Assembly (NCBI GenBank): GCA_903644035.1
Contig: CAHJXG010000345.1
Span: 1-8,416 of the forward strand
Length of the DNA stretch: 8,416 nt
Source: Rhodospirillales bacterium
GTDB taxonomy: Bacteria; Pseudomonadota; Alphaproteobacteria; Acetobacterales; Acetobacteraceae
Reading direction: 5' to 3'
The notes under the pieces are model-generated. The model saw nothing but the letters and a program-made list of their open reading frames with translations. It was not told the DNA's origin and did not search any database. This document shows positions 5,316-8,416 of this stretch, one piece after another; position 1 is the first letter of the stretch; every line of letters starts with the position of its first letter. The position numbers and the translations under genes were made by a program.

Positions 5316-7043
5316 ATGTCCACCTCCTTCTCTTCACGAGAACCGTCCTTCATGGCGCAAACTTCCACCCTGGCCATGATCCTCGCCGGAGTTATCGCCG
5401 ATGAAAGCCTGACGAAGCGGCAACGCCAGGACCTCGCGTCAGCGTTGCGCACCGTGGCCAAGGCCCTCGGCCGGCCACTCGACGACCTGTCGGCCCACCC
5501 GGGTCAGCTTCGGGATCGCTTGAAGGACTTCGTCCCCGCCATGGCCGGCATCTCCCCGGGCCGCTGGGCCAACACGATGAGCCTGACCCGGCAGGCCCTG
5601 AAGCGTGCCGGCCTCGTCCACGTGCCCGCGCGGTCGCGAGTGCCGTTCGCACCGCGTTGGACAGCCCTGTTCCGCCTGTTGCAGGAGAAGCAGGCCAGAC
5701 TCGGCCTGACGCGCTTCGCCCGCTACTGCACCGTCCGCGGCATCGACCCCGGGGAAGTCGGCGACGCCACGTTCGCCGCTTACCTCGAGGACCTGACCAC
5801 AGCCTCGCTGAGCGAGCTGCCGCGCAAGCTGCAGCGCAGGGCAGTGGTGATTTGGAGCCGGATGGCGGAAGCCACCTCGGACTGGCCACAGCAGGCGGTC
5901 ACCATCCCCGATTACCGACGCACCTACGCGCTGCCTTGGAAAAGCTTCCCGCCTACCCTGAAGCGCGATGTCGACGCCTACCTGGACCATCAGGCCGGCA
6001 CCGACATCCTGGACGATGCCGGCTTCAAGCCACTTCGGCCTGCTTCCATCAGGACGCTTGCGCACGAACTGAGTATCTACCTCTCGGCCTTGGTCCACAG
6101 TGGCCACGATCCGCAAGGATTGCGCCTGCTGAGCGATGCGGTGGCGGTTCCCGTCGTCAAGGACGGCCTGCGGTTCTTCCTGGAGCGGGCGAAGCGACGA
6201 TCAACGGAGCCGTCGAACGCGCAGGCGCACCGGATCGCCTTTCGGGTGCGGTGCCTGGCGCAACACTGGGTCAAGGTCGACGCGGCCCACCTGCTGGCCC
6301 TGCGAAGGTTGTGCAAGAACCTGGATCCCGGTCATGCCGGCATGACCGAGAAGAACCGCAGCCGCCTGCGGCAGTTCGACGATCCCGACAACGTCCAGAA
6401 GCTCGTCAGGCTTCCCGAGAAGCTTGTCCAGGCGGTGGTCCACTCCAAGGCGCCGTCACGGGCCGAGGCGCTCCTGCTGCAGTCGGCACTCGCCGTGGAG
6501 GTGCTGCTGATGCTGCCCATTCGCCGCGCCAACCTGGCCGGTCTCAACCTGGAGCGGCATTTCGCCCGGTCGCGCCGGGGCGTAGTCCACCTCGTCATCC
6601 CCGGCCACGAGGTCAAGAACGGCACCGGGATCGAGGCCATACTGCCGCCGCAGACCGTCCAGCTGCTCGACCTCTACATCGCACGCTACCGGCCGCTCCT
6701 GCTCACCGAAGCGTCGCCCTGGCTGTTTCCCGGCGTCGGCAACCGGCCCAAGAGCCGCGAGCGCTTGGGCCTGCAAATTGGCGCCTGCGTCAAGCGGCAC
6801 TGCGGCTTGCTGGTGAACCCGCATCTGTTCCGGCACATCGCTGCCAAGCTCTATCTCGATGCCTATCCCGGCGCCTACGGTGTGGTCCGCCTGCTGCACG
6901 GCCACAAGTCCGTCGACACCACCACGCGCTTCTATTGCGGCGAGGAGACGGCGGCGGCGATCCAGCACTACGATGCGCACATCCTCGACGTCCGCCGGCG
7001 CGCAACGGCAGGAGCGTCGGCATCGACTAGGTCACGCCGATGA
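5316..7043 (+). CDS. Large tyrosine recombinase (site-specific integrase), first of a pair
   Basis: ATG 5316 is chosen because TGAGGG (5305-5310) lies five bases before it; ATG 5304 would add four residues. The product is 575 aa, longer than the usual 300-450. About 400 residues precede the catalytic domain and include the SAM-like core-binding region. The catalytic set is complete: R403 in LPIRRANLAGL, K434 in HEVKNGTG, H503 and R506 in HLFRH, H530 in LLHGHKSVD, and nucleophile Y540 in TTTRFYCG. It should therefore cut and rejoin DNA through a 3'-phosphotyrosine. It overlaps the next recombinase by four bases (ATGA), so both proteins are probably made together and may act as a hetero-complex, as in paired or trio recombinase modules. 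Codon use is typical of the GC-rich surroundings. Confidence 0.87.
   Translation: MSTSFSSREPSFMAQTSTLAMILAGVIADESLTKRQRQDLASALRTVAKALGRPLDDLSAHPGQLRDRLKDFVPAMAGISPGRWANTMSLTRQALKRAGLVHVPARSRVPFAPRWTALFRLLQEKQARLGLTRFARYCTVRGIDPGEVGDATFAAYLEDLTTASLSELPRKLQRRAVVIWSRMAEATSDWPQQAVTIPDYRRTYALPWKSFPPTLKRDVDAYLDHQAGTDILDDAGFKPLRPASIRTLAHELSIYLSALVHSGHDPQGLRLLSDAVAVPVVKDGLRFFLERAKRRSTEPSNAQAHRIAFRVRCLAQHWVKVDAAHLLALRRLCKNLDPGHAGMTEKNRSRLRQFDDPDNVQKLVRLPEKLVQAVVHSKAPSRAEALLLQSALAVEVLLMLPIRRANLAGLNLERHFARSRRGVVHLVIPGHEVKNGTGIEAILPPQTVQLLDLYIARYRPLLLTEASPWLFPGVGNRPKSRERLGLQIGACVKRHCGLLVNPHLFRHIAAKLYLDAYPGAYGVVRLLHGHKSVDTTTRFYCGEETAAAIQHYDAHILDVRRRATAGASASTRSRR
6329..6348. repeat. 20-bp perfect palindrome inside the first recombinase gene
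   Basis: CGGTCATGCCGGCATGACCG equals its own reverse complement. It lies in the region encoding residues DPGHAGMTE. Its arms share the octamer GTCATGCC with the hairpin at 4515-4550. It could be a DNA-binding site or chance within GC-rich coding sequence. Confidence 0.6.
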
Positions 7044-8194
7044 CCGCGGTCCCTGCGCCGCGACATGATCCCGAGCGCCGATGCCGGCCGCTCCACCTCT
7101 GGCCGGAGGACGACCGGCTTGCCTGGGCGGCGGCGCTCCGGCCCGGCGACGCGCTCGACCCCGGCGGCCCGGCATCGAGGTGGGCCCCGACCACTCGGGC
7201 GCTTGCGATCGCGGGCTACGGCCGCTGGCTCACTTGGCTGGACCGAACCGGCGAGCTCGATCCCACCATGCCACCGGCGAGGCAGGTGACACCGAGGCGC
7301 GTGCGGGAGTTCGTCGCAGCCCTCTGGACGGCCAATGCCCCAAACACGGTCGTGTTCCGGATCCAGGGCCTTGCCCAGGCTGCTGGCGCCTTGGCCCAGG
7401 AGACGGACTGGACGTGGCTCTGGGACCTTGCAGGACGGTTGAGGCGCACCGCGTTGCCGGCCCGGTTGAAACGCCTGCGCCTAGTCGGGTCAGACGAGCT
7501 GTTCGTGCTGGGACTGCAGCTTATGGCAGCGGCGGAGCAGTATAGGGACGTCCCCGCTTGGCGCCGCGCCGTCCGCTACCGCGACGGACTGATGATCACC
7601 GTGCTTGCCGCCCGCCCGTTGCGTCTCAAGAACTTCGCTGCCATCGAGATCGGCCGCCACCTCGTCCGGCATGGGGAGCGCTACCGTCTGCTGTTCCCCA
7701 AAGCCGAAATGAAAACTTGCCAGGCCCTCGAACTGCCATTCCCAGAGCAGGTCAGGTCTCATCTCGAGTGCTACCTGTCACACCACCGTCCACGTTTGTG
7801 CGAGCGCCAGCGCCGGCAACGTTCCGGCGCCTTCCAGGGCGGACCTCAGGGCAGCGGCGACGTCGCAGAACCCTCCGCCAATCTCTGGGTCAGCAGTGCC
7901 GGAACTCCGCTGAGCGCGAACACCATCTACTACTGCATCGTCCAACTGACCCGGGCCAAATTCGGACAGCCCGTCAATCCGCACCTTTTCCGAGATTGCG
8001 CCGCCACCTCGATCGCCAGCATGGATCCGGAGCGCGTTCGCATCACCACCAGCGTGCTCGGACACGCCCGGCTGGCCACGTCCGAACGCACCTACAACCA
8101 CGCCAAGTCGCTTGAGGCCACGCGGCAGTACCAGGACCAAGTCATGAAGTTGCGTCGCAGAGAGGTAGCCGGGAGAATTCAGACAGGTCGATAA
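7040..8194 (+). CDS. Tyrosine recombinase (site-specific integrase), second of a pair
   Basis: This 384-aa protein starts at ATG 7040, overlapping the first recombinase's TGA, which indicates translational coupling. An N-terminal core-binding domain (about residues 47-135) is followed by a catalytic domain with R195 in ARPLRLKNF, a Lys in the KAEMKT hairpin (K221 or K225), H315 and R318 in HLFRD, H342 in VLGHARLATS and Y352 in RTYNHA. All active-site positions are present, so it should be active. An extra charged stretch (about 252-278, Arg/Gln then Gly-rich) sits before the HxxR motif and may be a surface loop. It differs enough from the first recombinase that the two are not a recent duplication. 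After its stop come a good ribosome site and ATG, and then an IS3-family end, suggesting the operon once continued. Confidence 0.87.
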   Translation: MTAVPAPRHDPERRCRPLHLWPEDDRLAWAAALRPGDALDPGGPASRWAPTTRALAIAGYGRWLTWLDRTGELDPTMPPARQVTPRRVREFVAALWTANAPNTVVFRIQGLAQAAGALAQETDWTWLWDLAGRLRRTALPARLKRLRLVGSDELFVLGLQLMAAAEQYRDVPAWRRAVRYRDGLMITVLAARPLRLKNFAAIEIGRHLVRHGERYRLLFPKAEMKTCQALELPFPEQVRSHLECYLSHHRPRLCERQRRQRSGAFQGGPQGSGDVAEPSANLWVSSAGTPLSANTIYYCIVQLTRAKFGQPVNPHLFRDCAATSIASMDPERVRITTSVLGHARLATSERTYNHAKSLEATRQYQDQVMKLRRREVAGRIQTGR

Positions 8195-8234
8195 GTGAAT
8201 TTTCTGCCTGAGCGCGGCGAGGATGCCAAGGATC

Positions 8235-8253
8235 AGGAGCAAGAATGACCAAG
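8235..8253 (+). other. Shine-Dalgarno and first three codons of a gene cut by an IS
   Basis: AGGAG (8235-8239) is followed at five bases by ATG 8245, ACC, AAG, and then directly by the IS terminal sequence, whose TGA supplies a stop. The arrangement looks like the start of a third gene of the recombinase operon that was interrupted. This is inference; the remainder would lie beyond the IS, outside the window. Confidence 0.35.
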
Positions 8254-8416
8254 TGATCTGCCCCGACAAACTGGATCGTTTTTGGTTAGAGTTTTCCGCG
8301 CTGAACATCCCCGGCTGGGAGGAGCGGAGAGGCATGAAAGCATCGAAGTTTTCGGACGCGCAGAAGGCGTTCATTCTGAAGCAAGGGGCTGACGGGGTCC
8401 CTGTGGCGGACATCTG
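8254..8416 (+). mobile_element. IS3-family insertion sequence, left end (continues past window)
   Basis: The element begins with TGATCTGCCCCGACAAACTG, resembling IS3-family terminal repeats that start with TG and carry a CTGCCCC block. An orfA start follows 80 bp further in, the normal distance. The preceding bases CAAG or AAG could be one copy of the 3-4 bp target duplication. The right end and orfB are outside the window. Confidence 0.7.
8334..8416 (+). CDS. IS3-family transposase OrfA, N-terminal fragment
   Basis: ATG 8334 has GGAGGAG nine bases upstream (8318-8324). The visible 27 residues, starting MKASKFSDAQKAFILKQGAD and ending GVPVADI, match the opening helix and turn of the HTH_Tnp_1 domain in IS3-family (IS407/IS2-like) OrfA proteins, where K-x-S-x-F-S/T-x-x-Q and G-x-x-V-A-E/D-I are conserved. 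OrfA binds the terminal repeats and normally makes the full transposase with OrfB by a -1 frameshift. The gene runs off the window after 83 bases, so whether it is intact cannot be seen. Confidence 0.82.
   Translation, partial: MKASKFSDAQKAFILKQGADGVPVADI

Noticed and set aside
5657..7030. 457-codon plus-strand frame inside the first recombinase
   Set aside because: Arg/Pro/Ala-rich shadow with no domain; the overlapping frame has all the recombinase catalytic motifs.
7778..8413. 211-codon minus-strand frame with a short hydrophobic stretch
   Set aside because: It spans the recombinase 3' end and the IS boundary, so it is a chimera of unrelated DNA and not a gene.
1..8416. Search for tRNA, rRNA, CRISPR repeats, and methylase or endonuclease motifs
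   Set aside because: None seen; in particular no restriction-modification partner for the C-like XRE protein.

Overview
The window is GC-rich with strong G/C third-position preference in most genes, and its gene families (GT4 glycosyltransferase, HD_4-type alarmone hydrolase-like protein, IS3-family insertion sequence, AlpA/excisionase plus tyrosine recombinases) fit an accessory region of a high-GC proteobacterium. An alphaproteobacterium such as a Methylobacterium or Rhodospirillales relative is my best guess, but no rRNA or housekeeping gene is present to confirm it.

Layout. (1) Positions 1-1909: the 3' part of a GT4-type glycosyltransferase, overlapped by 8 bp with a 357-codon protein whose N-terminal half looks like an L,D-transpeptidase (YkuD-like) fold that has lost its catalytic Cys. 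These two form a small envelope-type operon. (2) 2017-2850: a minus-strand 84-aa XRE regulator resembling controller (C) proteins, diverging from a 147-aa gene with AT-richer codon use. A tandem, partly palindromic operator-like repeat (2285-2327) lies between them. (3) 2926-3525 (minus): a compact HD-domain protein with all the signature residues of SpoT/MESH1-type (p)ppGpp hydrolases, followed by about 360 bp without a supportable gene. (4) 3885-8253: an integration module. It consists of an unknown 216-aa protein whose stop codon lies at the tip of a perfect 16-bp hairpin, an AlpA-like small DNA-binding protein, an excisionase-like HTH protein, and two large tyrosine recombinases translationally coupled by an ATGA overlap, both with complete R-K-HxxR-H-Y catalytic sets. 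(5) 8254-8416: the left end of an IS3-family insertion sequence with the start of its orfA. It appears to have landed three codons into another gene that had a good Shine-Dalgarno and ATG, possibly a third member of the recombinase operon.

Working together: the two small HTH proteins probably control direction or expression of the recombinase pair, which would move or resolve the surrounding element. The XRE/HD/unknown genes look like its cargo or like neighbouring accessory genes. No attachment-site pair, origin, tRNA, rRNA or CRISPR array could be identified.
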